48,785 bases of DNA from Bremerella cremea (GTDB lineage: Bacteria > Planctomycetota > Planctomycetia > Pirellulales > Pirellulaceae), in NCBI RefSeq assembly GCF_003335505.1, contig NZ_QPEX01000042.1, positions 1-48,785 of the forward strand, read 5' to 3'. Below, piece after piece: positions 16,635 through 24,334 of this stretch. Within the stretch, counting starts at the first letter, position 1. Every line of letters begins with the position of its first letter. The notes beneath the pieces were generated by a model, which was not told the origin of the DNA, searched no databases, and saw only the letters and a list, made by a program, of their open reading frames with translations. A program made the translations under genes and the position numbers.

Positions 16635-16752
16635 CGTAGCATCACGATCTTCGCAGGCTGTACCGGTTGGACAGGCTTCCACGGCTTGCGGTGTTGACTC
16701 TTCGCGGGCGGCACGCCTAACGGCGGCGGCTTGGGTTTCTTGCTCAAGCTTC
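16635..16752 (-). pseudogene. Fragment copy 3 of the Pro-rich small gene
   Basis: Reverse-strand sequence encodes the PAQPAKIVM end, the PWKP segment and SKKPKPPP, colinear with 12275-12400 but missing the conserved head and carrying deletions. It marks the right edge of cassette 2. After it, 16753-16912 holds no visible gene. Confidence 0.65.
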
Positions 16753-16912
16753 AAAAAGGATATCCAATGTTCCTGATAAATATTTGTGCCTAAATCAGGC
16801 GTGTCGAAACCGTTTTCACGTCTAACCGGGCCTGCCCCTGTTCTTCGCTAACTCGATCAGAGATCGGATTGTTATCTATCGCCAATTTCTTTTCATTAAC
16901 ACACTGGCTCAA

Positions 16913-18115
16913 TTACGCATGATTCCAGACATTTTCAAACTCATGCAGTGTCGACTCCATCGACCATCGTTTCGATTGAGAAACACACCGGCTTGAGACA
17001 TCTGAATCGACATCATCCCAAAGCTGTTCAATTGCCTCAATCCAAGGAGCAATTTCCTCATCCTTCAGCATTACTGATGTTGAATTCATCAATCGAGTAG
17101 TCAGATCAACGAGCCTGCCTGAGTCGCCGACCACCTCGGGTAAAGCCCCGCAATTGCTTGCCACAACGGGTATTCCATTTATCATCGCCTCGGCGGCCAC
17201 ACGACCGAACGTCTCCTGCACCACGGATGGAACTAACATCACTTTCGTAACTCGTAAGTAATCGCGGGGGTCGGGCGTATTCGCCATACGGAAGAGGTTG
17301 TGGGAAGATAGCCGAACACCAGCCTGAGCCAACAGGTGTCCCTTGGCTCGCCCCTCAACAACCAGCAAAGGAATATCTGGCCGTTTTCGCTGCAACACTT
17401 CCGCGATCTTGGCAAAAATAAAAAGCCCTTTGGCTGGCTGTGGATTGACGAAGGTGAGATATTTGGGCTCACGCTTATCGCTGCAAAGATAACGCTCTGG
17501 CGGAATCAAGGGGTACAAAGGAACTCCCTCAATTCCCAATGTTCTTCGGCACCATTCGGCATGAAAGTTCGATTGAACAATCGTGCAATCCACCTTCTCG
17601 AACATCTTACCATTGGTGTAAGCGCAGTTGCACAGAAAGAAGACCGTTTTGGCTCCGTGCTGGTGAGCAATGTCCATCATTGGCTGAAACATCCAGAAGC
17701 CACCATACGTAATCACCATGTCTGGCTTCCAGTTCGCTACCAGATCACGGTACGAACTAAGCCAAGCCTCCCCAACGGCGTGATTTGGGTCTGCCTGGGG
17801 ATGTTTCGGAATCCAAATCCCTCCTTCGATTCCTCCCGTTCGAAACATGCATAATCGAAAGCCTTCACCTTGATGCGACGCACGATACGTTTTGAACGGA
17901 ATCCCTTGTTCTCGGAGCAACTCTTCATTGGTCTTCGCCCCCTCGAAGTCGAGTCGAGGGCCACAGAGCACACGAACCTCCGTATCACGACTTGCCAAAG
18001 CTTCCATCAAATCCCTAAGAGAAATCGCCGCCCCACTAGAAGTGTCGACGTAGGAATGATAGAGGGCGACCAGGATACGTTTCTTGGTGCGAGTCATGCC
18101 AGTCATTATTGCCAA
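16913..18115 (-). CDS. Group 1 (GT4) glycosyltransferase
   Basis: A 400-aa GT-B-fold enzyme. The N-lobe begins RILVALYHSYVDTSSGAAISL at 13-33, the usual acceptor-side Gly/Ala loop. The C-lobe has FVNPQPAKGLFIFAKIAEVL at 222-241, LLVVEGRAKG at 250-259 and the nucleotide-sugar EX7E motif with E301 and E309 in ETFGRVAAEAMINGIPVVAS. It transfers a sugar from an NDP-sugar to an unknown acceptor in the cytoplasm, probably for surface polysaccharide or glycoprotein decoration, like the GT25/sulfotransferase at 2317-3651. It stands alone between the toxin island and repA. Met6 and Met7 are alternative starts. Confidence 0.85.
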   Translation of the reverse strand: MAIMTGMTRTKKRILVALYHSYVDTSSGAAISLRDLMEALASRDTEVRVLCGPRLDFEGAKTNEELLREQGIPFKTYRASHQGEGFRLCMFRTGGIEGGIWIPKHPQADPNHAVGEAWLSSYRDLVANWKPDMVITYGGFWMFQPMMDIAHQHGAKTVFFLCNCAYTNGKMFEKVDCTIVQSNFHAEWCRRTLGIEGVPLYPLIPPERYLCSDKREPKYLTFVNPQPAKGLFIFAKIAEVLQRKRPDIPLLVVEGRAKGHLLAQAGVRLSSHNLFRMANTPDPRDYLRVTKVMLVPSVVQETFGRVAAEAMINGIPVVASNCGALPEVVGDSGRLVDLTTRLMNSTSVMLKDEEIAPWIEAIEQLWDDVDSDVSSRCVSQSKRWSMESTLHEFENVWNHA

Positions 18116-18242
18116 AGTGAGGACTTTTCAATTTGTTTGAGCAATTCATTGTAGCGATTGGAATCACCAACTTGAACGCAAGGCCGAAGGCATTTTCAAC
18201 CTCCTATGTTTCAATTCCCCTTACCCGGTCTTCCTCGCCGTT

Positions 18243-19283
18243 TCAGAGAGATCCACGCTTTTCAACAACCTTCCGGCAAAACCCCACAAAGGCCGCATCG
18301 GGATATTGCGGCGGCTCGGTGATCCACCCTCGCCATTCTTGCTCCAAGAGATAAACATCCCAGCCCGGAGCGGCTTGTTTTGCAATTACATAGGTTTCGG
18401 GTTTCAGTGGCGGAATGACGATCTCCTCTCCATTTGAGATCGAATCAGGCACTGTCCCCCGATTCGCAAAGATGACCATGTCCCCTTCCAGGGAAATTAA
18501 GTAGTCAGGCATGTGATTGAATTTTCGGTCCTCGTCCACAATGGCCTTGATCAGGCGTCTAAACTCCTTCAACGTAGAACTGGAACCACATTTGAGCTGC
18601 AGTTTCTCCAGTGAAATTCGCCACTGGCTTTGTCGACCGCAATGCTTGCGGGCGATTTCATACGCCCGACGTTCGAGTGGTTTTCGCAGGCGAAAGTAAT
18701 TCCGACTGAGCGTGAGAACTTCCTTGTGTTCAATCGCGGCGTAGACCCAATCGGAGAGTTTAATTTCGACGTCCTGCATTCTGCCGTCGCGGGTTTCCCG
18801 CACGATCTTGGCACGTTCGATCAACCCAAACGTTTCAAATTCTTCTTGGCCGCCCGCTAGGATGTTGGTGCTGATCCGCGTTCCCGATAGACGTTCTAGG
18901 GCAGCCTTGAGGCCCAAGTAGGCTTGCCCGTTCGTCATGCGATTCGTTGCCTTAAGTAAGTCATGAGCTTTGAAGCGAACTACCTGCGAGATCGGCTTCC
19001 CTTCGTTCCATGATGCCATCAGTTGCGAGATGCAGTAGATGAGAATGTCGCGATCGTGAACCGTCGCTAGACCATCGGCGGACGGCTTGATTTCAAGATA
19101 GTTGCACCCGTTTTCGTAACGGCGAACCCGGTGATCGGGTTTTGTGGAGAGCGAAAACACGGGATGCTCCATGCTGGCCATGTCACCGCGAGGGGAAGCG
19201 TCAAATATGTCGCAGACGAAGAAGTCCGGCGTCGGATGGCGGTCAGGAAGAAGAGGAGAACGGAGATCGGCGGAAGAATTCAC
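18243..19283 (-). CDS. repA: Plasmid replication initiator RepA (RPA family)
   Basis: A 346-aa initiator protein. The block MEHPVFSLSTKPDHRVRRYENG at 38-59, followed by LEIKPSADGLATVHDRDILIY, is the hallmark N-terminal winged-helix region of the replication initiator protein A family of plasmids. The second winged-helix half includes RRAYEIARKHCG and WRISLEKLQLKCG (around 205-230). The preferred start is a GTG at 19283 with AGGA seven bases upstream; Met35 (19181) is an alternative. Five iteron-like repeats begin 12 bp upstream of the start, so the protein probably binds them both to start replication and to repress itself. With parA it defines a replicon in the left part of the window. Confidence 0.88.
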   Translation of the reverse strand: MNSSADLRSPLLPDRHPTPDFFVCDIFDASPRGDMASMEHPVFSLSTKPDHRVRRYENGCNYLEIKPSADGLATVHDRDILIYCISQLMASWNEGKPISQVVRFKAHDLLKATNRMTNGQAYLGLKAALERLSGTRISTNILAGGQEEFETFGLIERAKIVRETRDGRMQDVEIKLSDWVYAAIEHKEVLTLSRNYFRLRKPLERRAYEIARKHCGRQSQWRISLEKLQLKCGSSSTLKEFRRLIKAIVDEDRKFNHMPDYLISLEGDMVIFANRGTVPDSISNGEEIVIPPLKPETYVIAKQAAPGWDVYLLEQEWRGWITEPPQYPDAAFVGFCRKVVEKRGSL

Positions 19284-19294
19284 AAGCGTCCTGG

Positions 19295-19414
19295 GTTCGA
19301 TATTTCACACACCTTTTCCAACTATCGATGTTTCACCCACCCGTCAAGATGTTTCGATATTCTGCCCACTAATCTTCGACGGTTTACCCACCGCGTTTCG
19401 ATATTTCACCCACC
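19295..19414. repeat. Iteron array of the plasmid origin
   Basis: Five direct, imperfect copies of TTTCGATATTTCACCCACC, at 19295-19313, 19323-19341, 19352-19370, 19374-19392 and 19396-19414. The last three are spaced 22 bp, about two helical turns, and the first two 28-29 bp. They lie between repA and two DnaA-box sequences, the standard order of an iteron-type oriV. No spacers of uniform unique sequence exist, so this is not a CRISPR array. Confidence 0.85.
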
Positions 19415-19457
19415 GGGCGTTCTTAAAACGGGCCGAACTTCAAGGGCTTGCGAGATG

Positions 19458-19517
19458 CTATCCACAGCGTAACACTTATTTCTAACTCTATTTAACACAC
19501 CAGGGACCTGTGGATAA
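19458..19517. other. Origin of replication core: DnaA boxes and AT-rich segment
   Basis: A perfect DnaA box in reverse orientation (TGTGGATAA, 19509-19517) and an 8/9 match (CTATCCACA, 19458-19466) flank an AT-rich stretch (taacacttatttctaactc...). Directly beside the iterons this gives the complete parts list of oriV: initiator sites, DnaA sites and a likely unwinding region. From 19518 to 19880 no gene or further repeat is visible. Confidence 0.75.
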
Positions 19518-19880
19518 CTCGCTGGTGCCTGGGCGTGGGACACACGCTCGACCAGATTCATGCCCCATAATTACCATCCGCGATTTGAGTTCGTTCCGTA
19601 ATTGGCTTGGCAGGGGATTCTTTGCCTGGAAACATCGTCATCTCAAAACGCCTGTTTCTGCACGCGGAGAGACTGAACTCCCGAAATTGGCTGGGACACC
19701 ACCTCCACAGGTGAGTTGATACTTCCTGAGGCAAATCTCGCCGATTTAGAGCCATTTTGTATCCAGGTAAGGATTCCAATCAACACCATTCATCACAAAT
19801 CGTTTCCGAATCAGGGCGACTCCCTCGTCTTATCCCTGGGTGACGACAATTGAGTCCTTGGATGTGAGTGGAGTAACGGT

Positions 19881-20093
19881 ATGGTCAGTGTGAAAGAATT
19901 GGCAAACGTTCTGGGCGTGAGTTCCAAAACAGTCTACGCGATGGTCGAAGAAGATCGCATTCCGTGCTATCGCATCGGCTGCGGTCGTGGGACACTACGA
20001 TTTGATGTCGAGGAAGTAAAGCGATCGCTGAAGCGGCAGACACCAACCAAGTTGGAATCGCTCCAGCGAACGCCTCGCAAACACCTTCTCTAG
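19881..20093 (+). CDS. Excisionase/MerR-like HTH protein, 70 aa
   Basis: VSVKELANVLGVSSKTVYAMVEEDRIPCYRIGCGRGTLRFDVEEVKRSL is the typical excisionase-family winged HTH: a helix-turn-helix followed by a wing ending in RFxxEEV. Xis-type proteins bend att DNA and steer the neighbouring tyrosine integrase towards excision, or act as local regulators. Its stop overlaps the end of the convergent integrase gene by four bases, so the pair sits tail to tail beside the att copy at 21230. Confidence 0.8.
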   Translation: MVSVKELANVLGVSSKTVYAMVEEDRIPCYRIGCGRGTLRFDVEEVKRSLKRQTPTKLESLQRTPRKHLL

Positions 20094-21100
20094 GCCGTTT
20101 TCCGAACTCGCTCCGCCTGCTTCTTGAGGAACTGCTGATTCTTCGAGAGGTGGGCGTAGTTCTTAGCAAGGGTGCTAACGTCTGCATGCCCCATAAGCAG
20201 CGAAAGGGTCACGGAGTCTACGCCATCGATCAGTCCTTGAGTGGCATAGCTGTGACGGATGGCGTACGCGAAGACCCGTTTGCCAAGTTTCTTCTTGAGA
20301 CGCGTGAAGCGGCAATTGATCGCGTCTTTGGTCCAGGGCCTACCGTTCGTATTCCGCATGATCGGCCCCTCGGGGAAACGTTTTGCCCAGCGGCGGCAAA
20401 TCTCCAGGGCTTTCGGTGTCAGGTAGATGACACGCTCGTGCCGCTCTCCCTTGGCTTCCGAAGGGGGAAAGACGATCAAACCTGCCTCTAGATCGAGATG
20501 CCGAGCTTCGGCTCGCCGGGCTTCCAGTGGTCGGCAGCCAGTTTCCCAGAGCAGCGTAAGGTAGTCCTTAAACGGCTCGTCTTTCACATGAGCCAGCATC
20601 CCTTGCCATTCATCCGTCGAAAGAACCGTTTCGCGACGAAGCCTACGTGGCTTGTTGGGCACCTGCGAGACGGGATTCACGGCTAGGAAATTCTTACCAA
20701 CGGCCCAATTGAAACAACGTATGACCGACGTAATGGCGTCATTGCGGCTGGTCGAGTTCCATGTTTTTTCCTGTTCCACCCACTCGGATAGATCAGAACC
20801 TCGAACGGCCGAGATCTTGGTGCGTTTGCCGATGAACTTGGCAAAGCTCGATAGATGCCTTTGATTCTTGTCGTAGGTCCCAGGCTTGCGGTTCTCCTGA
20901 ACCCAATCCAGGAACCGCTCGAAGAGCATTTCAATTGTGGCGGTCTCGCGAAGCGGTTGATTATCCGCCATGATCTTATGGTACCGCGTCCAGGCTTCTT
21001 TCTTATCTCGCCCGAGACTAATCTGCCTGGTGCCCAGTTGAAGATACCAGGCGTTTTTTGATTTACGGAAGAACGGTTTCGGTTCACGGTTTTGGGACAT
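20090..21100 (-). CDS. int: Tyrosine recombinase/integrase 1 (left element)
   Basis: A tyrosine site-specific recombinase of 336 aa from the ATG at 21100, preceded by GAGGT at 7 bp; a GTG at 21109 is in frame. Numbered from that GTG, it has an N-terminal arm-binding-like segment (WYLQLGTRQISLGRD), a core-binding domain at 55-150 and a catalytic domain with R193 (TGCRPLEA), K220, R285-H286 (YAIRHSYAT, with Tyr in place of the usual first His), H308 (LMGH) and nucleophile Y318 (NYAHL). It starts about 130 bp left of the 48-bp att copy and reads away from it. It is homologous to integrase 2 on the other side of that copy, so both probably use the same tRNA target. Confidence 0.93.
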   Translation of the reverse strand: MSQNREPKPFFRKSKNAWYLQLGTRQISLGRDKKEAWTRYHKIMADNQPLRETATIEMLFERFLDWVQENRKPGTYDKNQRHLSSFAKFIGKRTKISAVRGSDLSEWVEQEKTWNSTSRNDAITSVIRCFNWAVGKNFLAVNPVSQVPNKPRRLRRETVLSTDEWQGMLAHVKDEPFKDYLTLLWETGCRPLEARRAEARHLDLEAGLIVFPPSEAKGERHERVIYLTPKALEICRRWAKRFPEGPIMRNTNGRPWTKDAINCRFTRLKKKLGKRVFAYAIRHSYATQGLIDGVDSVTLSLLMGHADVSTLAKNYAHLSKNQQFLKKQAERVRKTA

Positions 21101-21229
21101 GGCTTTCACCTCAATTGGAGTCGAAAGCCACAGCGTAACCTGGTTTCTCTGCCCTTAAGTCTGCCCTTTTTCGATCGGTGCAAACCAAGGTAATTGTAGG
21201 GAAAGGAGTTATGACAAATTCTCGCCCAC

Positions 21230-21277
21230 GTTCGCAATGCAGAGGTCGTGAGTTCAATCCTCATCAGCTCCACTTTC
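21230..21277. other. Attachment site copy 1 (tRNA 3'-half, 48-bp direct repeat)
   Basis: Forty-eight bases identical to 34945-34992. The sequence contains a tRNA 3' half: a TTCGCAA anticodon-like loop, variable loop AGGTC, T-arm GTGAG-TTCAATC-CTCAT, acceptor strand CAGCTCC and discriminator A, with no CCA. The T at acceptor position 70 with A73 would fit tRNA-Ala, anticodon CGC; this identity is inferred. The 5' half of a tRNA is not present upstream, so this is an att fragment, not a working tRNA gene. Integrases 1 and 2 diverge from it. Confidence 0.85.
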
Positions 21278-21404
21278 TCTAACTCGCTTATTTGCAAAGA
21301 GATGCGAATATTGTCTAGCGACCGCTTTTTGAAAACTCTGACATTGATATTAGAGATTTGTCAGTACGCCCGGAGTTACCTCGCACTTTTTGGAGGTACT
21401 CTCA

Positions 21405-22412
21405 ATGGCAAAGCGGAAACCACGGCCGTGGCTCCACAAACAATCTGGTAACTGGAAAGTCCAGATACACGGCAAACAGATCAATCTCGGACCTGATGAA
21501 GATGAGGCCTGGGACAAGTACAACACCATGACGAAAGTGGGCACGCAGAATGCGGACCTCACTTGTCATGATGTGTTCAATAGATACTTGGCATTCTGCG
21601 AAGCGAAACGCGCGCCAGCTACGTTCTCTTTGGCGCAGCGACATCTTAAACGTGCCGCAAAGTTTCTTGGCAAGTTTCAACGTGTTGCCGAACTCACCCC
21701 GGAACATATGGATGCGTGGGTGAAGCATGATTACAAAGACAACAGCACCACCTACGCCAGTGATGCAATTGGTCACGTCATCGCGGCAATCAATCATTGC
21801 CGCTTGCCGAACCCTTTAGCCAAGATGGAAAAACCTAGCAGGCAGGTGCGAGAGTTCTACTTGCAGCCTGAGGAATGGCCACTGCTGGTCGACGCTCTTT
21901 CTGATGACTTGTTCCGGGATTATGTCGTCTTCGGACTCCATACCGGGGCACGACCGCAAGAGATACGACTCATGGAACCAAGACACTACCAACCTGAAAA
22001 TGACCGAATTGTCTTCCCAAAGAAGGAGGCGAAGGGCAAGAAGCGGACACGATTCATCTACCTAGACGAAGTGGCCAAAGAAATCGTGGAACGCAACCTA
22101 CCTGCGCACGGCCCTATCCTACTCAACCGAAACGGCCTCGCCTGGAACAAGGACAATGTGAATTGTCGGTTCCGTCGCTTGAAGGTGAAACTCAGCATGC
22201 CCGAACTTGTCGCCTATACCCTTCGCCACTCATTCGCGGTTTGGAAGATCATGGAAGGAATTGAGATTCCACTCGTTGCGGCCCTCATGGGGCACGTCGA
22301 TAGTCGCATGGTTGAACAGCGCTATGGGCATGTCCAGGCAAACGCCGAGCACATGAAGAAGGTCATTAAGACAGGTAGTCCTTTGCAACAACGGATTGAC
22401 CCTGCCGCTTGA
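21405..22412 (+). CDS. int: Tyrosine recombinase/integrase 2 (13.7-kb element)
   Basis: A 335-aa tyrosine recombinase starting at the ATG at 21405 with GGAGGT seven bases upstream. It has an N-terminal arm-type segment (GNWKVQIHGKQINLGPD), a core-binding domain at about 50-145 and catalytic residues R183 (TGARPQEIR), K210, R274-H275 (YTLRHSFAV), H297 (LMGH) and Y307 (QRYGHV). It lies 128 bp inside the left att copy and reads into the element, the usual int position. It should catalyse integration and excision between the 48-bp sites at 21230 and 34945. Its close similarity in layout to integrase 1 suggests common ancestry and competition for one tRNA site. Confidence 0.95.
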   Translation: MAKRKPRPWLHKQSGNWKVQIHGKQINLGPDEDEAWDKYNTMTKVGTQNADLTCHDVFNRYLAFCEAKRAPATFSLAQRHLKRAAKFLGKFQRVAELTPEHMDAWVKHDYKDNSTTYASDAIGHVIAAINHCRLPNPLAKMEKPSRQVREFYLQPEEWPLLVDALSDDLFRDYVVFGLHTGARPQEIRLMEPRHYQPENDRIVFPKKEAKGKKRTRFIYLDEVAKEIVERNLPAHGPILLNRNGLAWNKDNVNCRFRRLKVKLSMPELVAYTLRHSFAVWKIMEGIEIPLVAALMGHVDSRMVEQRYGHVQANAEHMKKVIKTGSPLQQRIDPAA

Positions 22413-22761
22413 AGTCTTCAAGGTCAGCCTTGTTGATTCTGATCGTGCCCCGCCCTTCGCCGATTCTCAAATGGCGAAGGGCTTTTGATTCGCAGGCGGC
22501 ATAAATTGTCTTCGGGCTGACATTGAGATATGCAGCCGCTTGCTTCACGGTGAGCGGCCCACACGTGGACACGGACTTCGCCTGCCCTGACTGAATGTAT
22601 GCCAAGCACACGTAGAGCGTGTTCCGGACAAATGCAGGTGAGACGCCGTCTGTGGGAATCTGGCATGCCCTTACCGCATCGGGCAAGCCTTCCATTGCCG
22701 CCACGTTCTGCCTCACAGATGACGGACCGCAAGTCATCGGCCGTTGTTTCGTTGAACTCAT
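22366..22761 (-). CDS. Excisionase-like HTH protein, possibly frameshifted at its 5' end
   Basis: The C-terminal 60 residues, LTVKQAAAYLNVSPKTIYAACESKALRHLRIGEGRGTIRINKADLEDF, form a clear excisionase-family winged HTH. Upstream the frame continues through a less typical region to an ATG at 22761. A different minus frame starting at 22807 (MKQWIKQQLAELDDLNEFNE) carries a plausible N-terminal helix that runs into this gene around 22730, so a one-base frameshift may have split a longer protein. The gene overlaps the convergent integrase 2 end by 47 bp, mirroring the int/xis arrangement of the left element. Probable role: directionality factor or repressor of the element. Confidence 0.65.
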   Translation of the reverse strand: MSSTKQRPMTCGPSSVRQNVAAMEGLPDAVRACQIPTDGVSPAFVRNTLYVCLAYIQSGQAKSVSTCGPLTVKQAAAYLNVSPKTIYAACESKALRHLRIGEGRGTIRINKADLEDFKRQGQSVVAKDYLS

Positions 22762-22810
22762 TCAGGTCGTCGAGTTCTGCTAGTTGCTGCTTGATCCATT
22801 GTTTCATCGT

Positions 22811-23221
22811 CTACACCTTTTCCGCTTCACGCTGGTTGACCAGTTCCCAGACTTCACGCTGGGCGTCTTCACCGGCTTCGGCAATGCGTTCATTCCATTC
22901 GTCGTCAGTGACGCGACCCTGAATCAGATTTTCCCCCTGGATGTCCAGGAAGGTTTCGTGGTCGATGAGGTCGGCAAACTCACCTGCGAGCATATCTCCA
23001 AAGGTTAGGTTGATTCGGCCATCTATCCCGCACTGTTCACCGGTTAATTGTTCGTACCAGTGATCTTTGTAGCAGTGTTGATTCCAGTTGGATTCTTGCC
23101 GATCGACCTGGGAGAGGTTTCCCAGGTCATCCGCGACATAGTCGAAATTACGCGCGTCGTGTTCGGCTTTGTACTTAGCAAGTATGGCGTCGATTTCTTT
23201 GATTGTTTCAGCTTCTAGCAT
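22811..23221 (-). CDS. Hypothetical protein, 136 aa
   Basis: An acidic soluble protein I do not recognise. I place the start at the ATG at 23221, where AAGGAA precedes MLEAETIKEIDAIL; a longer frame to 23362 runs through GC hairpins and is unlikely. The N-terminal half is helical (AKYKAEHDARNFDYVADDLGN). Cys and His occur in QHCYKDHW and EQCGID. The gene is probably co-oriented and co-transcribed with the 147-aa hypothetical at 23388. Confidence 0.55.
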   Translation of the reverse strand: MLEAETIKEIDAILAKYKAEHDARNFDYVADDLGNLSQVDRQESNWNQHCYKDHWYEQLTGEQCGIDGRINLTFGDMLAGEFADLIDHETFLDIQGENLIQGRVTDDEWNERIAEAGEDAQREVWELVNQREAEKV

Positions 23222-23257
23222 GTTCGTTCCTTGTTTAGTTGATTCCACCACCACCGG

Positions 23258-23371
23258 GCAGCCCCGGCCACCTGGAGAGTTGACCGGGGCTGCATCCTCT
23301 GTATTCGGGAGATGCGTTTGGCAAGTCGATTTTCCGAAAGCAGCCCCGGTCCCAGACGACACGACCGGGGC
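23258..23371. repeat. Pair of GC-rich hairpins sharing the CAGCCCCGG word
   Basis: Hairpin 1 pairs GCAGCCCCGG (23258-23267) with CCGGGGCTGC (23284-23293), a perfect 10-bp stem. Hairpin 2 pairs GCCCCGGTC (23343-23351) with GACCGGGGC (23363-23371). They fill the gap between two minus-strand genes. On that strand hairpin 2 would be followed by ctgctttc, so one or both may act as terminators or mRNA-processing stems. Their near identity suggests duplication of one element. Confidence 0.7.
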
Positions 23372-23387
23372 CGCCTCTCACTTGGCT

Positions 23388-23831
23388 CTAACTGCCTGTG
23401 ATTTCAAAAGTCTTCTGTGCAAGGATGACACGGGCCACGTCAACGAAATCCACGTTACTGAGCCGAAAATCTTGTTGGTCAAACGGGTATCCATGTTCGC
23501 TTACGTCCTCAATGAATTCGATTCCCATTCCATCATTCAGGGCCGAACTTGTGAAGTCGACGGTCAATATCAGGTCAAGTTCCTCCGCTAAGAGGATCGC
23601 AGTTTGTCCAACGACTGCCGATTCAATGCTGTCATCCTTTCGTAATCCCGAGACAATATCTTCAACAACTTCCTCAATGAACTCGTCTCCAAATTCAAGG
23701 TCAAAACTTCGCTGGGCGTATTCCCACCCAATGTTTAGTAGTGAATCCAGGTGGTCACAATTCCGCAGGTACCATTCTGCGACGTGGATTGATTCCTGGG
23801 TGCATTCAGCATCAACAGTGCGAACTGACAT
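23388..23831 (-). CDS. Hypothetical acidic protein, 147 aa
   Basis: Starts at the ATG at 23831 (MSVRTVDAECTQES), with GGAG upstream; a longer frame reaches 23909. It is strongly acidic (FDLEFGDEFIEEVVEDIVSGLRKDDS) with alternating helix and strand character and no membrane segment. No family is recognised. Like its neighbour, it is a conserved-looking accessory gene between the xis-like gene and the resolvase. Confidence 0.5.
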   Translation of the reverse strand: MSVRTVDAECTQESIHVAEWYLRNCDHLDSLLNIGWEYAQRSFDLEFGDEFIEEVVEDIVSGLRKDDSIESAVVGQTAILLAEELDLILTVDFTSSALNDGMGIEFIEDVSEHGYPFDQQDFRLSNVDFVDVARVILAQKTFEITGS

Positions 23832-23890
23832 TCGAGTGTCTCCAAGTGAGTGAGTTGATTCATGGCAAAGCCTTTTTTGCCCTGTTTGAC

Positions 23891-24012
23891 GGGCGTAATA
23901 CGTTGGCAATCGCCGCTTGGTAAGTCGATTCCCAGAATTCCTAGGATTGACCTGGGCCCCCTTGTCGCCCGTAATACGGCCGCCAACCCGCCTTGGTAAC
24001 CCATCCCCAGAA
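23891..24012. repeat. Two imperfect direct repeats of about 47 bp
   Basis: Units 23891-23937 and 23967-24012 share the order [g/c]CCGTAATACG, GCCAA/GGCAA, CGCC, TTGGTAA, then CCCAGAA. They sit in the 500-bp gap between the 147-aa gene and the resolvase gene. A related TTTGGCAAGTCGATT word occurs near 23320. The rest of the gap (24013-24334) has no supported gene. Confidence 0.55.
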
Positions 24013-24334
24013 AAGTTTTTTCCGGTGACCCGGTCACGGCAAAATGCCGTTTCACGCGAGAAAAGATATATGCCGATAGCATGTAGCTAGTGTCTAGATA
24101 GATACATACCCAACGCCATGCGTTTGCCAATGCCAGACATACCGACTAGATTACGTGAAAGAGGCAATCGCCTAGACAAAGTCTGGGACCGCAACGCCAC
24201 CGGCAGAACGCAACCTAGGACGCTAACGCGGTGTCCTAGTTCCGACCAGCACAACCATAGCCGAAAGGGCTGCGTATTGTGCTGGTTGGGCCGGTTGTAC
24301 GGGTGGTAGGTTTTGACCCTCCCCTATCGATTGT

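Noticed and set aside
17336..17854. 172-aa plus-strand frame
   Set aside because: Antisense to the GT4 gene, whose catalytic motifs are unambiguous.
19295..19414. Possible CRISPR-like direct repeats
   Set aside because: Repeats are imperfect, about 19 bp, with 3-10 bp gaps rather than unique 30-40 bp spacers, and they lie beside repA and DnaA boxes. They are iterons.
21200..21277. A complete tRNA gene at the left att copy
   Set aside because: The D-arm and 5' acceptor strand are absent upstream; only the 3' half is present, as at 34945.
22424..22807. Separate 127-aa gene in the second minus frame
   Set aside because: Only its first 25 residues look protein-like; the rest is Arg/Cys-rich shadow of the HTH gene. 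Treated instead as a possible frameshifted 5' end.
24118..24309. 63-aa open frame before the resolvase end
   Set aside because: No ribosome site, atypical composition, and no supporting structure.
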